A DNA stretch of 64,000 nt, from the NCBI RefSeq assembly GCF_900199725.1, contig NZ_LT904904.1, positions 391,960 through 455,959 on the forward strand, read 5' to 3'. Below are positions 52,733 to 62,463 of the stretch, piece after piece. Under the pieces are notes generated by a model. That model made no database searches and was not told the DNA's origin. It saw nothing but the letters and a program-made list of their open reading frames with translations. The first letter of the stretch is position 1; each line of letters begins with the position of its first letter. Source of the stretch: Cytobacillus massiliigabonensis. GTDB taxonomy: Bacteria > Bacillota > Bacilli > Bacillales > Cytobacillaceae. The translations under genes and the position numbers were made by a program.

Positions 52733-54237
52733 ACTTTGCTTATTTATCCATCTTAGTTTTCTCCCCTTTACTCGGTATATTCGCTTTATTATTTGTTCCG
52801 AAAGCAAAGGAATCTGTCATTAAAACGGTTGGTTTCCTAGCCACTCTTCCCGCTCTCGTGCTGTCCTTGATGGCATATTTTCAATATCGATCAGGAAGTT
52901 CGCTTGAGCGTTTAGATGAAGCGGTCAACTGGATTCAATTCGGTGATCCTAACCTGCTAAGAGGCCTGTTTTCTATTAAATATGAATTAGGTGTCGATGG
53001 ATTTTCGCTAATCATGCTTGTGTTAACAGCCATCCTGTCTACACTTGCAGCGATTGCTTCCATGTATATTAAAAAAGAATGGAAAGGCTACTTTATGCTA
53101 TTCCTTCTTCTAGAGATTGGAATGCTTGGCGTATTTGCTGCTGAAAACTTAATTCTATTCTTTATCTTTTTCGAAATTACGCTTATTCCGACGTTCTTCC
53201 TTATTGGGAAATGGGGCTATTTTGAGAAAGAGAAAGCTGCATTTAGCTTCTTAATTTATAATGGGTTAGGCTCTGCTGTACTGCTCATTGTTATTATGGT
53301 GCTGTTTGCACGTACTGGGACATCGAATATTGAAGCGCTAACTTCGATTCTTGCTGCAGACACCGATCATCTTGTTTTGTCAGCCGGTGGAAAAATGGGC
53401 TTGCTCATTGCCATGCTGATTGCATTTGGGGTAAAGCTGCCAATCTTCCCGCTGCATAGCTGGATGGTGCGTGTTCACGTTCAGGCATCTCCATCTGTCG
53501 TGATGCTTCACGCTGGGATTCTTTTGAAAATTGGTGCATACGGGATTATCCGGTTCGGAATGGGCATCTTCCCTGAACAATTCCAAGATCTAGCGGTATT
53601 AATCGCGGTTCTAGGAGTAGTGAACCTGCTTTACGGGGCATTCCTTGCACTTGTGCAAACAGATTTCAAAATGGTACTTGCTTATTCTTCCATTTCTCAT
53701 ATGGGGATTGTCCTAATTGGTTTGGGCGCTTTAAATGAGGCTGGAATTCAAGGGGCGATTTTCCAAGTAGTTTCACATGGACTAATTGCTGCACTGTTAT
53801 TCTTCCTTGTCGGTGTATTCTACGAGCGTCTGCAAACATCAAATATTCCAAATATCGGCGGATTGGCGAAGGGAATGCCGATTACGGCTGGCTTCCTGCT
53901 TGCGGGAGCAATGGCTTCGTTAGGAATGCCTGGTATGTCAGGATTTGTAAGTGAATTCATGGCTTTCCTTGGATTGTTTAAGGAAATGCCAGTATTAGCT
54001 GCAGTTGGTGCACTCGGTATCATCCTAACTGCTGTCTACCTTTTGCGTGCGGTTCTCGGAATTACTTATGGCAAAGCTAACCGGGAGTTTGCCGGAATTA
54101 CAGATCTCAGGAAAGCCGAATGGGTTCCTGCTTTAGTTCTAATAGGGATGATTGTCTTAATTGGCGTATATCCAAGTGTGTTAACTGAACCGCTCACATC
54201 TGCACTTGAAACTATCATGCTTGGGATTGGAGGGTGA
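52729..54237 (+). CDS. nuoM: NADH-quinone oxidoreductase subunit M
   Basis: ND4-family antiporter-like proton-pumping subunit. FFEITLIPTFFLIGKWGY carries the conserved glutamate; KLPIFPLHSWMVRVHVQASP and AGILLKIGAYGIIRFGMGIF follow. 502 aa, about 14 helices. ATG overlaps the nuoL stop; nuoN starts 6 nt after its own stop. Confidence 0.96.
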   Translation: MNFAYLSILVFSPLLGIFALLFVPKAKESVIKTVGFLATLPALVLSLMAYFQYRSGSSLERLDEAVNWIQFGDPNLLRGLFSIKYELGVDGFSLIMLVLTAILSTLAAIASMYIKKEWKGYFMLFLLLEIGMLGVFAAENLILFFIFFEITLIPTFFLIGKWGYFEKEKAAFSFLIYNGLGSAVLLIVIMVLFARTGTSNIEALTSILAADTDHLVLSAGGKMGLLIAMLIAFGVKLPIFPLHSWMVRVHVQASPSVVMLHAGILLKIGAYGIIRFGMGIFPEQFQDLAVLIAVLGVVNLLYGAFLALVQTDFKMVLAYSSISHMGIVLIGLGALNEAGIQGAIFQVVSHGLIAALLFFLVGVFYERLQTSNIPNIGGLAKGMPITAGFLLAGAMASLGMPGMSGFVSEFMAFLGLFKEMPVLAAVGALGIILTAVYLLRAVLGITYGKANREFAGITDLRKAEWVPALVLIGMIVLIGVYPSVLTEPLTSALETIMLGIGG

Positions 54238-54243
54238 TGAAGG

Positions 54244-55761
54244 ATGGATCTCGAAACATTACTATCATTTAAATGGAGCATCATGACACCTGAGTTCATC
54301 ATCCTCGGTGTAATCACTTTACTTTCATTATTGGATTTATTTATGGCAAAGAGTGTGAATCGGAAGCTGCTTGGCTGGCTGGGCTTAGCAGGCATTTTAG
54401 GAGCGCTTGTTTCATTGCTTACCTTAATGGGCAACGGTCCTGAGTCGATTCTCTATGATACATTCCGTTTGGACTCCTTTGCGATCGCGTTCAAGCTGCT
54501 GTTATTAATAGGAGCAGCGCTTGTCTTCCTGATTGCGATCAGCTATGAGCCAAAGGAAGGGTTAAACGAATATAGAGGAGAATTCTATTACTTATTCTTA
54601 GCTGCCTTGCTTGGTGCGATGATGATGTCCTCAAGCGGTGATTTAATTACATTATTTATCGGGCTTGAGCTTCTATCGATTTCTTCTTATATTCTTGCAG
54701 GCATTAGAAAGAAAAACAGCGGCTCGAATGAGTCTGCGATGAAATATGTCGTGAATGGCGGAATCTCCACATCCATAACAATCTTTGGAATGAGTTATGT
54801 GTACGGCCTAACTGGAACGACAAATTTGCTGGATATGGCTCGTCATGTGGTCACATTATCGGACTCACAGCATATTTACCTTTTAGGGCTTGCGTTCTTT
54901 ATGATTTTCGTTGGTCTTTCATTTAAAGTGGCAACGGCACCTTTTCATATGTGGGCGCCAGATGTTTATCAAGGAGCACCAACACCTGTTACGGCTTTCT
55001 TGAGTGTTGTGTCGAAAACGGCAGGATTTATACTGATTGTCCGGATTTTAATGGTGATTTTCTACAACATTCCAACTGAAGGGCCAGGCTCCATGCCGCT
55101 GCTTATCAAGGTTCAGGATTATATCGCCTTCCTTGCAGCAGCAACGATGATCATTGGGAACGTAGTTGCATTAAGGCAGAAGAACATTAAGCGTCTGTTT
55201 GCCTATTCTAGTATTGCGCAAGCAGGTTACTTGCTTGTCGTCGTAGCTTCCATGTCTGCCTTCTTATTTGATACGCTGTGGTTCTACTTAGGGGCATACT
55301 TGTTCATGAACCTGGGAGCATTCGCGATCATCCAGCTGATCACACAGAAAACAGGCTCTGAGGATATTACGGAATTTGCCGGCTTATATCGAAAAGCGCC
55401 AATCCTGGCGATTGCAATGGCTGTATTTATCCTATCATTAGCAGGGATTCCTGGAACGGCTGGCTTTATCGGGAAACTAAACATTTTCATGGGTGCCCTA
55501 GTTGTTGAACCAGCACACTATGTGCTTGTATCGATTATGATTGCGACAACGGTTGTCTCGTATTTCTACTACTTCGGTGTCATGGTTCAGATGTTCTTTA
55601 GACCAGCAGCCAACGTGGAAGTGAAATTCAAGCTTCCAGCAGGACTGGGTGTTGTCATTGGTGTCTGTGTGTTCGCAACCATTCTATTTGGTGTAGCGCC
55701 AAACATCGCACTTGATTTCTTACAAGGGAATTTCAATCAGTTCAGCGATTTTTTTCAGTAG
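54244..55761 (+). CDS. nuoN: NADH-quinone oxidoreductase subunit N
   Basis: ND2-family antiporter-like proton-pumping subunit. LFIGLELLSISSYILAGI with the conserved glutamate, KVATAPFHMWAPDVYQGAPTP and LSLAGIPGTAGFIGKL are diagnostic. 505 aa. ATG 4 nt after GGGTGATGAAGG. Last gene of the operon: no nuoE, nuoF or nuoG is present here, so this complex lacks the NADH-oxidising module in this locus. Confidence 0.96.
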   Translation: MDLETLLSFKWSIMTPEFIILGVITLLSLLDLFMAKSVNRKLLGWLGLAGILGALVSLLTLMGNGPESILYDTFRLDSFAIAFKLLLLIGAALVFLIAISYEPKEGLNEYRGEFYYLFLAALLGAMMMSSSGDLITLFIGLELLSISSYILAGIRKKNSGSNESAMKYVVNGGISTSITIFGMSYVYGLTGTTNLLDMARHVVTLSDSQHIYLLGLAFFMIFVGLSFKVATAPFHMWAPDVYQGAPTPVTAFLSVVSKTAGFILIVRILMVIFYNIPTEGPGSMPLLIKVQDYIAFLAAATMIIGNVVALRQKNIKRLFAYSSIAQAGYLLVVVASMSAFLFDTLWFYLGAYLFMNLGAFAIIQLITQKTGSEDITEFAGLYRKAPILAIAMAVFILSLAGIPGTAGFIGKLNIFMGALVVEPAHYVLVSIMIATTVVSYFYYFGVMVQMFFRPAANVEVKFKLPAGLGVVIGVCVFATILFGVAPNIALDFLQGNFNQFSDFFQ

Positions 55762-55822
55762 AATAAGCTAGCAAAGTAATTTCCTGAATCTGAACAAAGG
55801 GTTATATAAGGGGTTTGAAATA

Positions 55823-55862
55823 GAGGAGGAGGGTGAAATCGAATAGATTTCACCCTCTTCTC
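55823..55862. terminator. Terminator between convergent nuoN and the MFS gene
   Basis: GAGGGTGAAATC / GATTTCACCCTC hairpin with a poor T tract. It could serve either strand. Confidence 0.65.
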
Positions 55863-55891
55863 ACTTTTATTCAGCTCCAGCAAAAGAATTC

Positions 55892-57151
55892 TTATTCGTT
55901 TACTGCAGTTAAAGGCTTCACCTCTAGCTTAGTTAGATAGCGTTTTGTCATAATACCTAGGAGGATCTCGATAAAGATTGCAATTAATACAATGGCAAAT
56001 ACTTGATCTGAAAATCGATCAAATAACATACCATATAAGGACTGGCCGATGGGATAAGAACACATCACAATTGTTGCAACAACCGCACTTACTTTTCCTA
56101 GCATTTCATGGGGTGTCTCTGTTTGGATAAATGTTTGAGCAAAAATGGTGAATATGCCTACTGAAGCCACACATAAAAAAGTACTTATACAAATGACACA
56201 ATAAGCAATGATCGGCTCTATTTGTAAACCTGATACAAACGCTATGGGTAGTAACATTACTCCTCCTAACAGGATGAAAACATATGAATGATGGATGCTG
56301 TATTTTTTGCCTATAAAGCCAATTGATAGACCTGCTCCAATGGAACCGATCGCCAAGAAGCTTTCAGCAATGCCGTATAGCTGCGAACTCAGACCAAGCT
56401 GAATTTTAATCATATAGGGCAAGCCAACTATAATCATAGATGAGAAAAATAAATTAATTGAAGCAACTGCTATTAAAACCTTAAATAATACTGGATTCCT
56501 TTTACATATAAATGTTAAAGCCTGCTTTAAATCCATAATTACAGTATTCATTACTCTTCCATTCGATTCGAGTTTAATAAAAGGTATACGCATAAATACT
56601 TCTAAAAGTGCTGAAATAAAGAATGCTATTGCGCTTACTATAATAATTACCTTTAAATCCATAAATCCATACAATATTCCACCTAATATCGGTCCTGAGA
56701 AATTAGCAAGTGCATTCACTTGGACAACTATTCCATTTGCTTGCAGCAAATGCCTATTATCTACTAATAACGGAATACTAGATTGAACAGCTGGTTGATA
56801 CATTGACTGAATAATGGAGAGAACAATCATTACACTTCCCACTAAGAAGACAATCTGGCTGGTCCCCAATTGTGTAAGAAACAAGAAACACACTAGTGAT
56901 GTGAGAAGATCTAAACAAATCATAATCTTTTTGCGGTTCACCCGATCTGCTAGAACACCGCCAAATGGCGATAATAAAATTGTAGGAATCATTGATACAG
57001 CAAGCATCCCCCCAAAAGCTGCAGCAGAACCTGTCTCATCCAAAATATACAGGGAAAGTGAAAAACGCAGAATAGAATTTCCGAATAAAGAAATAATCTG
57101 GCCAACTATCAATAGTGTGAAATCCTTTTGAAATAACGTACGTACCTTCAT
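55892..57151 (-). CDS. MFS exporter, DHA3 (macrolide-efflux-like) type
   Basis: A 419-aa twelve-helix transporter. The MFS motif A between helices 2 and 3 is FGGVLADRVNRKKIM, and GQIISLFGNSILRFSLSLYI opens the protein as in MefA/DHA3 drug exporters. ATG preceded (on its strand) by AAGAGGAGGAATTTAA. A copy of the TetR operator half lies upstream at 57181-57207. Together with the divergent-sense neighbour tetR (same strand, upstream) it makes a regulator/exporter cassette between nuoN and ywzB that is absent from B. subtilis at this place, hence likely acquired. The substrate is unknown. Confidence 0.88.
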   Translation of the reverse strand: MKVRTLFQKDFTLLIVGQIISLFGNSILRFSLSLYILDETGSAAAFGGMLAVSMIPTILLSPFGGVLADRVNRKKIMICLDLLTSLVCFLFLTQLGTSQIVFLVGSVMIVLSIIQSMYQPAVQSSIPLLVDNRHLLQANGIVVQVNALANFSGPILGGILYGFMDLKVIIIVSAIAFFISALLEVFMRIPFIKLESNGRVMNTVIMDLKQALTFICKRNPVLFKVLIAVASINLFFSSMIIVGLPYMIKIQLGLSSQLYGIAESFLAIGSIGAGLSIGFIGKKYSIHHSYVFILLGGVMLLPIAFVSGLQIEPIIAYCVICISTFLCVASVGIFTIFAQTFIQTETPHEMLGKVSAVVATIVMCSYPIGQSLYGMLFDRFSDQVFAIVLIAIFIEILLGIMTKRYLTKLEVKPLTAVNE

Positions 57152-57180
57152 TTAAATTCCTCCTCTTAATCTATATATTT

Positions 57181-57207
57181 TACAAACCAACCAGCGGTAT
57201 GTATATG
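57181..57207 (-). promoter_or_regulatory. TetR operator before the MFS gene
   Basis: ACCAGCGGTATGTATA (57190-57205 region) matches 15 of 16 bases of the right half of the palindrome before tetR. The left half is degraded. A TAAAAT/TATATA -10 for the minus strand lies just downstream. Confidence 0.65.
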
Positions 57208-57241
57208 TTAAATAATATACTGCCTTTTGACAGGCAGCTCA

Positions 57242-57880
57242 TTATTTAAAAATATTCTTCAAATAGCTATTCATTGCAGCTAGAACTTCTTCATCCATAA
57301 ATGGAATACCCATAAGTTCAGTAAGATTTTTTAAATACAAAATTTTACGTTCTAAATCTTCTTCACTTACTTGACCAATCATTGGACTTAGCCAAATATT
57401 ATTTAAAAGCAAAATAACTTCACTCGCACTTTTGCTATCCTCAATAGAAATAGAGCCATCTTTTTTCCCTTCTTCGATTAGCTGCTGGAAGATCGGTACA
57501 CCATGTTTTAGTGTGCCATTCAATAAGATACTTACGAATTTGGGGTTTTCTGTTAAAGATATGGCCATTTTATCAAATTGTTGTTTTTCAAGATTCTCAA
57601 ATTCAGTGCAGATAATCTTTTTTAGCTTTTGAAGTCCATTTAAATGGTCAATATTCTTGAACTTCTCAATTGGGCTTCGATAATAGAAACCCTTATCGCC
57701 AATAGCGTGTAAGATTTCTTCCTTTGATTTGAAGTGATGATAAATAGCGCCTTTACTCATGCCTAATTCATTAATAATATCTTGAATGGTTGTTTGTTCA
57801 TATCCCTTTTCTAAGAATAATCGATAGGAAATGGATAGGATTTGTTCAATGGTTTTTTCAGGATATTTATTACGAGCCAT
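57242..57880 (-). CDS. TetR-family transcriptional repressor
   Basis: 212-aa regulator. The N-terminal helix-turn-helix (about 8-55) reads ILSISYRLFLEKGYEQTTIQDIINELGMSKGAIYHHFKSKEEIL, a typical TetR DNA-binding domain; the remaining ~150 residues are the variable ligand/dimer domain. The ATG at 57880 follows AAAGGAGGCAAC; a longer frame extending 65 codons upstream would run through the operator and lacks a ribosome site. The near-perfect 27-bp palindrome 10 nt upstream and its partial copy before the MFS gene point to auto-repression and control of the exporter. Confidence 0.92.
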   Translation of the reverse strand: MARNKYPEKTIEQILSISYRLFLEKGYEQTTIQDIINELGMSKGAIYHHFKSKEEILHAIGDKGFYYRSPIEKFKNIDHLNGLQKLKKIICTEFENLEKQQFDKMAISLTENPKFVSILLNGTLKHGVPIFQQLIEEGKKDGSISIEDSKSASEVILLLNNIWLSPMIGQVSEEDLERKILYLKNLTELMGIPFMDEEVLAAMNSYLKNIFK

Positions 57881-57889
57881 GTTGCCTCC

Positions 57890-57943
57890 TTTATACATAC
57901 CAGTGGTATGTATAAAGTTATCACTTTTAAAAACATATGTCAA
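57890..57943 (-). promoter_or_regulatory. tetR promoter and palindromic operator
   Basis: Palindrome 57890-57916 has 13-bp arms TTTATACATACCA / TGGTATGTATAAA around one base. On the minus strand TTGACA (57943-57938), 17 nt and TAACTT (57920-57915) put the start site inside the palindrome. The rest of the gap to 58273 contains no gene or element I can name. Confidence 0.8.
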
Positions 57944-58273
57944 ATTCCTCTCAATAATGAAAAACTTCTGCAGGCAGTCATTTAAAATGGAACAGAGGCG
58001 GAAATGAAATAGGGGATGGACCATCAAAAATAAATGTAAGAGGACATATTCTGGTCTCTTATTACGGTAGGCCAAATAATAAAGCTCGGTTTGAGATAAA
58101 GTACTCTCTTAATAAAAGGAATGTCGATAGTTGATGGATGAAATATCCCGGATTTATGTAACGATTCAAGTATGAAATACGCCTAATACTTGGGACAATG
58201 CTGAATGTGGAAAATATGCTAATATGGAAGTTGGGAATGCACCGGGTATATTCATTTTGAAAGGAGTGTTTTC

Positions 58274-58519
58274 ATGATTTCTGGATTTGGACAGCAGGCA
58301 TTAATCAGCATTATATCCCACTTGGCGTTTATAGCCCTTGCATGGTGGGCGTTACAGGCATTGCGCATTGACCAAATATTAAAGCCAAATCACGTATTTC
58401 AGGCAAGAGTTTTATACATATTGTTATCGATTGTTATAGGATCATCTGTTAGTAATTTCTTCCTTGATTATCTCCTTTGGTCCCAGCAGCTTCCGCTTAT
58501 TATGCAAATCGTATTTTAA
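58274..58519 (+). CDS. ywzB: DUF1146 membrane protein YwzB
   Basis: An 81-aa protein of the DUF1146 family, conserved upstream of ywmB-murAA in Bacillus. It has two hydrophobic helices (about 10-30 and 44-62), with LAWWALQALRID and VLYILLSIVIGSSVSNFFLDY as recognisable family text. Function unknown. ATG after GAAAGGAGTG. A terminator follows. Confidence 0.85.
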   Translation: MISGFGQQALISIISHLAFIALAWWALQALRIDQILKPNHVFQARVLYILLSIVIGSSVSNFFLDYLLWSQQLPLIMQIVF

Positions 58520-58529
58520 GAGAGCAATT

Positions 58530-58557
58530 AAGAAATCGGCTCACTTGCCGATTTCCT
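58530..58557 (+). terminator. ywzB terminator
   Basis: GAAATCGGC / GCCGATTTC hairpin then CTCTTAT. The T tract is weak. From here to 58847 nothing else is recognisable apart from a possible TTGACT at about 58721. Confidence 0.65.
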
Positions 58558-58847
58558 CTTATGCCCCATAAATATAGGTCTTCGTACATGTTTTCTTTTA
58601 GATCGTTATTAAGTACAATTCTATTTGTTATGCTTAATTTTTCATGATGAATAATCAAGAAGTAATCCCAATTTATTCAATGATGAATATAATAACGAAA
58701 CCAGTTTTATAACGAGTGTTTGACTGGTGTGAAATGGCAAATTTACTTCCGAGATGCCCTTAATCGCTTTTGTCAAAAAGTGACGACTTTTCCTGCGTAT
58801 GCTCCTCTTCTCCTTGGCAACAATGGTAGTAAGGGGAGGAGTTACAA

Positions 58848-59591
58848 TTGAAAAAAACAAATAAAATTTTAGTAATAGTCGTTCTAATTGGTTTTATGTT
58901 AGTAAATCTTGGGAATAAAACGACAGTAGCAGTTGGGGAGCCTGACTTATTGAAAATAGCGTCCGTTTTACAGGACGAGAATATTTTAATCAATGAATGG
59001 TCTTTACATGCAAGAGAAAAAATGGAAATGCTCGATAAGGTGAAGGAAATTAAAGATTATACGGAAGAGCTAAAACAGCAATTTCCTGACTGGGATTGGT
59101 CGGAACAATCAAAAGAAGGTCATTTTGAAGCTGTTGCCATTTTTGAACATGGAAGTGAAACAGAAACAATAAAAATTCTATCTACCCCCATAAAAGGCCA
59201 CTTTCAAACGTATGTGATTTATGAGGTGAAAGGACAAGGTTGGGATCAGAAGGCAGAGGAATCTTTTTCAAAAAGAATGACCAACAGAATAACTGACATA
59301 TTTCGAGGAAATGCCACAACTTTCTCTTGTATCAAAGGCGAATTCAATGATAAAATAGATAAGACTTTGCCATTAGAAATAAAGCACTTATTAGCTGTTT
59401 TTAAAGCAAAAGAAGTCGAGGCATTAGAGGAAGATGCCTTTATTTCTAGCTCAGCTTATTCGACAATGTTTTCAGAATCTGTTGAAGCTGGAGAAAAAGA
59501 AATAAATCTACAACTAGGAATACGAAATCAAGGAATGGGCGGAAAGACTACCATTGTAGTTGGCACACCTATTATAACGATTGAATATTAA
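58848..59591 (+). CDS. ywmB: YwmB family protein
   Basis: Orthologue of B. subtilis YwmB (a TATA-binding-protein-like fold of unknown function), by position before murAA. A 247-aa protein with an N-terminal hydrophobic segment (about 6-22), so probably exported or membrane-anchored, followed by a soluble domain. EWSLHAREKMEML and ITDIFRGNATTFSCIKGEFNDKID are likely conserved core segments. TTG start 6 nt after AAGGGGAGGAG. murAA starts 33 nt after its stop, suggesting an operon. Confidence 0.82.
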   Translation: MKKTNKILVIVVLIGFMLVNLGNKTTVAVGEPDLLKIASVLQDENILINEWSLHAREKMEMLDKVKEIKDYTEELKQQFPDWDWSEQSKEGHFEAVAIFEHGSETETIKILSTPIKGHFQTYVIYEVKGQGWDQKAEESFSKRMTNRITDIFRGNATTFSCIKGEFNDKIDKTLPLEIKHLLAVFKAKEVEALEEDAFISSSAYSTMFSESVEAGEKEINLQLGIRNQGMGGKTTIVVGTPIITIEY

Positions 59592-59624
59592 TATAGAGAA
59601 AATGGACGCGGAGGGGAATACACT

Positions 59625-60938
59625 TTGGAAAAAATCATCGTCCGCGGCGGCAATAGGCTAAGCGGTACTGTCAAAGTAGAAGGAGCAAAGAATGCTGTCT
59701 TACCGGTTATCGCCGCAACACTATTAGCAAGTGATGGAAATAGCGTAATTCGTGATGTACCTACTCTCTCCGATGTATATACGATCAATGAGGTATTACG
59801 CTACTTAAATGCAGAAGTGACATTTAAAGATAACACTGTTACTGTAAATGCATCACGAGAGTTAAGTGTTGAAGCACCTTTTGAATATGTACGCAAAATG
59901 CGTGCTTCCGTATTAGTTATGGGTTCATTATTAGCGCGTAATGGCCGTGCACGAGTAGCGCTGCCTGGCGGATGTGCAATTGGTTCTCGCCCGATTGATC
60001 AGCATTTAAAGGGTTTTGAAGCAATGGGTGCGACTGTTAAGGTTGGCAACGGCTTTATTGAAGCAGAAGCTGCTGGTGGACGTCTGCACGGAGCGAAAAT
60101 ATATCTTGATTTTCCAAGCGTAGGAGCTACTGAAAATATTATGATGGCTGCTACCCTTGCAAAAGGAACAACTATTTTAGAAAACGTTGCAAAGGAACCA
60201 GAAATTGTTGACCTTGCAAACTTCCTTAATAAAATGGGTGCTAAAGTAAGAGGAGCTGGAACAGGCACGATTCGTATTGAAGGTGTCGATGTATTATTTG
60301 GTGCAGATCACAATATTATTCCTGACCGCATCGAAGCTGGGACCTTTATGGTTGCCGCTGCGATTACAGGCGGAAATGTCCTTGTACAGGGTGCAGTTCC
60401 AGAGCACTCGACTTCTTTAATCGCAAAGATGGAAGAAATGGGCGTTATTTTTATCGAAGAAGCGGAAGGTATTCGTGTTCTAGGACCGGATAAGTTAAAA
60501 GCAGTCGATATTAAAACAATGCCTCATCCAGGATTTCCAACAGATATGCAATCACAAATGATGGCGTTATTGCTTCATGCAAACGGCACAAGTATGATTA
60601 CAGAAACTGTGTTTGAAAATCGCTTCATGCATGTGGAAGAATTCCGCCGCATGAATGCTGATATTAAAATTGAAGGACGTTCAGTGATTATGAATGGTCC
60701 ATCTAATCTTCAAGGAGCGGAAGTAGCAGCAACAGATCTACGTGCAGCGGCTGCATTAATCCTAACAGGATTAGTAGCAGACGGGGTTACTCGTGTGACT
60801 GAACTAAAGCACTTAGACAGAGGCTATGTTAACTTCCATCAGAAGCTTGCTGCATTAGGTGCAGATATTGAACGTATTTCAGAGCAAGAAGAAACATCTG
60901 TTATAGAGGAAGCGTATATTACAGATATGAATGCATAA
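59625..60938 (+). CDS. murAA: UDP-N-acetylglucosamine 1-carboxyvinyltransferase, main paralog
   Basis: First committed enzyme of peptidoglycan synthesis and the likely essential MurA, by its location upstream of spoIID. The catalytic cysteine is near residue 117 in [33 protein letters not shown] is the N-terminal signature and [19 protein letters not shown] the C-terminal one. TTG start after GCGGAGGGG. 437 aa. It and MurAB (10282) share the whole fold. Confidence 0.97.
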   Translation: MEKIIVRGGNRLSGTVKVEGAKNAVLPVIAATLLASDGNSVIRDVPTLSDVYTINEVLRYLNAEVTFKDNTVTVNASRELSVEAPFEYVRKMRASVLVMGSLLARNGRARVALPGGCAIGSRPIDQHLKGFEAMGATVKVGNGFIEAEAAGGRLHGAKIYLDFPSVGATENIMMAATLAKGTTILENVAKEPEIVDLANFLNKMGAKVRGAGTGTIRIEGVDVLFGADHNIIPDRIEAGTFMVAAAITGGNVLVQGAVPEHSTSLIAKMEEMGVIFIEEAEGIRVLGPDKLKAVDIKTMPHPGFPTDMQSQMMALLLHANGTSMITETVFENRFMHVEEFRRMNADIKIEGRSVIMNGPSNLQGAEVAATDLRAAAALILTGLVADGVTRVTELKHLDRGYVNFHQKLAALGADIERISEQEETSVIEEAYITDMNA

Positions 60939-60945
60939 ATTTCTA

Positions 60946-61000
60946 AAAAACGTGTTATTCACCTGTCAGACATCTGACTGGTTGAGTAATGCGTTTTTTA
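60946..61000 (+). terminator. murAA terminator
   Basis: Long imperfect stem from AAAAAACGTGTTA to TAATGCGTTTTTT, with CAG/CTG at the loop. Confidence 0.75.
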
Positions 61001-61019
61001 TATTATTTATGTATGAGAA

Positions 61020-61245
61020 ATCATAGGCGGGGAATTTCCGGCTAGCTGCTTTAAATAAGGCAAAATCCAAAGGTTTGGATACTATAAACGGAAAAATTTA
61101 GGGAATATGGATGTTTCCCTATTTAAACGGATTTTTTCCGTTTAATGAAAACTTTGTTTAAACGGCTTATCGGTGGTATTTCCCTTAGATTATCGTATAT
61201 TTCCCAAAAAATATCGTTTATTCCCTCGTAAATCAGTCATAACGT
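61020..61245. repeat. Palindromic CGGA...TCCG and TATCGT...TTCCC repeats
   Basis: Contains TTTAAATAAGGCAAAATCC, CCAAAGGTTTGGATACTATA and AACGGAAAAA, shared with 24935-25130; AAACGGATTTTTTCCGTTT; and three ATCG..TATTTCCC units at about 22-nt spacing (61168-61225). Confidence 0.65.
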
Positions 61246-61281
61246 TCTATCTCCAATTTCAATATCTCCTTCAAAAATTTT

Positions 61282-61313
61282 GTCATAATCGCTTGTCCAA
61301 TCCCATAAGAATG
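61282..61313 (+). promoter_or_regulatory. Sigma-E-type promoter of spoIID
   Basis: GTCATAAT (61282-61289), 14 nt, CATAAGAATG (61304-61313). This fits the sigma-E pattern (-35 with ATA, -10 CATACAnT). spoIID is a known sigma-E gene. Confidence 0.7.
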
Positions 61314-61369
61314 AATGGAGACAGACTCATCGGGAGTCTTAAGATTACATTCCTATGGAGGCTTAAATC

Positions 61370-62407
61370 ATGAACACACCAAAATTCAAACTTTTCATCG
61401 TACTAGGCGCATTATTGTTTGTCATCACACTTATGATTCCATCCTTGGTCGTGCTTCCTTTCACAGAGGATCAGGTAACCGGAAAGCTTGGGGAGCAGCT
61501 GAAAAAGGAGGAAAGCCCAGCGGAAACAAAGGTCACGTCTTCTGGTCCAGTAGTCGAGGTAGCTGTTTTCCAAATGCAGAAGAAGCAAACAGTAACACTT
61601 CCTCTTGAAGAATATATCGTTGGTGTTGTTGCATCTGAGATGCCGAGAGATTTTGAGAAAGAAGCATTAAAGGCACAGGCTTTGGCTGCAAGAACGTATA
61701 TTGTCAATCAAATGCTGAAAGGAAATAAATCGGAGCTGCCGGATGGAGCGCTTGTAACGGATACAATCCAGCACCAAGTATATAAGGATGATGCAGAGCT
61801 AAGAAGGGTTTTTAAAGATGACTATAATTGGGCGATAAAGAAAATTAGAGAAGCTGTAAGCGAAACGAGCGGAGAAATTATCACCTATAATGGTTCACCG
61901 ATCGATGCGAGTTTCTTTTCAACAAGCAATGGCTATACGGAAAATCCAGAAGAGATATGGCTAATGCCGCTTCCTTATTTAAAAAGTGTAGAAAGCCCTT
62001 GGGATCTTGAGTCACCTAAATTTGCTGGTCAAAAGGTATTTACAGTCTCGGAATTTGAGCAAAAACTCGGCGTCAAGCTGCCAGAAGACAGCACGATCGG
62101 AAATGTAACAGAAAGAACAGCTGGCAAACGGGTAGGAGCAGTTGAAATCAACGGAAAGACGATAAAAGGGAAAGATATAAGAGATAAGCTTGGTTTAAAG
62201 TCTACAGACTTCACCTGGGAGCGCAAAGGGGACCAAATTATCATTAATACAAAGGGAAATGGCCATGGGGTTGGAATGAGCCAATACGGCGCAAATGGCA
62301 TGGCTGCAGAGGGAAAAAGCTATAAAGACATCATTGCACATTATTATAAAGGGGTAGAAGTAACCGCTTCTGATAATATCTTAACAAAGGTGCTTGCTAA
62401 AAAATAA
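61370..62407 (+). CDS. spoIID: Stage II sporulation protein D
   Basis: SpoIID is the mother-cell lytic transglycosylase that, with SpoIIP and SpoIIM, thins septal peptidoglycan during engulfment. N-terminal membrane anchor about 7-30; catalytic glutamate E90 in VVASEMPRDF; QALAARTYIV; C-terminal GNGHGVGMSQYGANGMA. 345 aa, as in B. subtilis. ATG after TATGGAGGC. Preceded by a sigma-E-like promoter and followed by a bidirectional terminator. Confidence 0.96.
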   Translation: MNTPKFKLFIVLGALLFVITLMIPSLVVLPFTEDQVTGKLGEQLKKEESPAETKVTSSGPVVEVAVFQMQKKQTVTLPLEEYIVGVVASEMPRDFEKEALKAQALAARTYIVNQMLKGNKSELPDGALVTDTIQHQVYKDDAELRRVFKDDYNWAIKKIREAVSETSGEIITYNGSPIDASFFSTSNGYTENPEEIWLMPLPYLKSVESPWDLESPKFAGQKVFTVSEFEQKLGVKLPEDSTIGNVTERTAGKRVGAVEINGKTIKGKDIRDKLGLKSTDFTWERKGDQIIINTKGNGHGVGMSQYGANGMAAEGKSYKDIIAHYYKGVEVTASDNILTKVLAKK

Positions 62408-62419
62408 TAGATTCTGTAC

Positions 62420-62463
62420 TAAAAGAGAGTTATCGCTAAATAAGGCGATAACTCTCTTTTTTA
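62420..62463. terminator. Bidirectional terminator of spoIID and the VanZ-like gene
   Basis: Perfect stem AAAAGAGAGTTATCGC / GCGATAACTCTCTTTT with T tract; its right end abuts the stop codon of the minus-strand gene. Confidence 0.9.
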
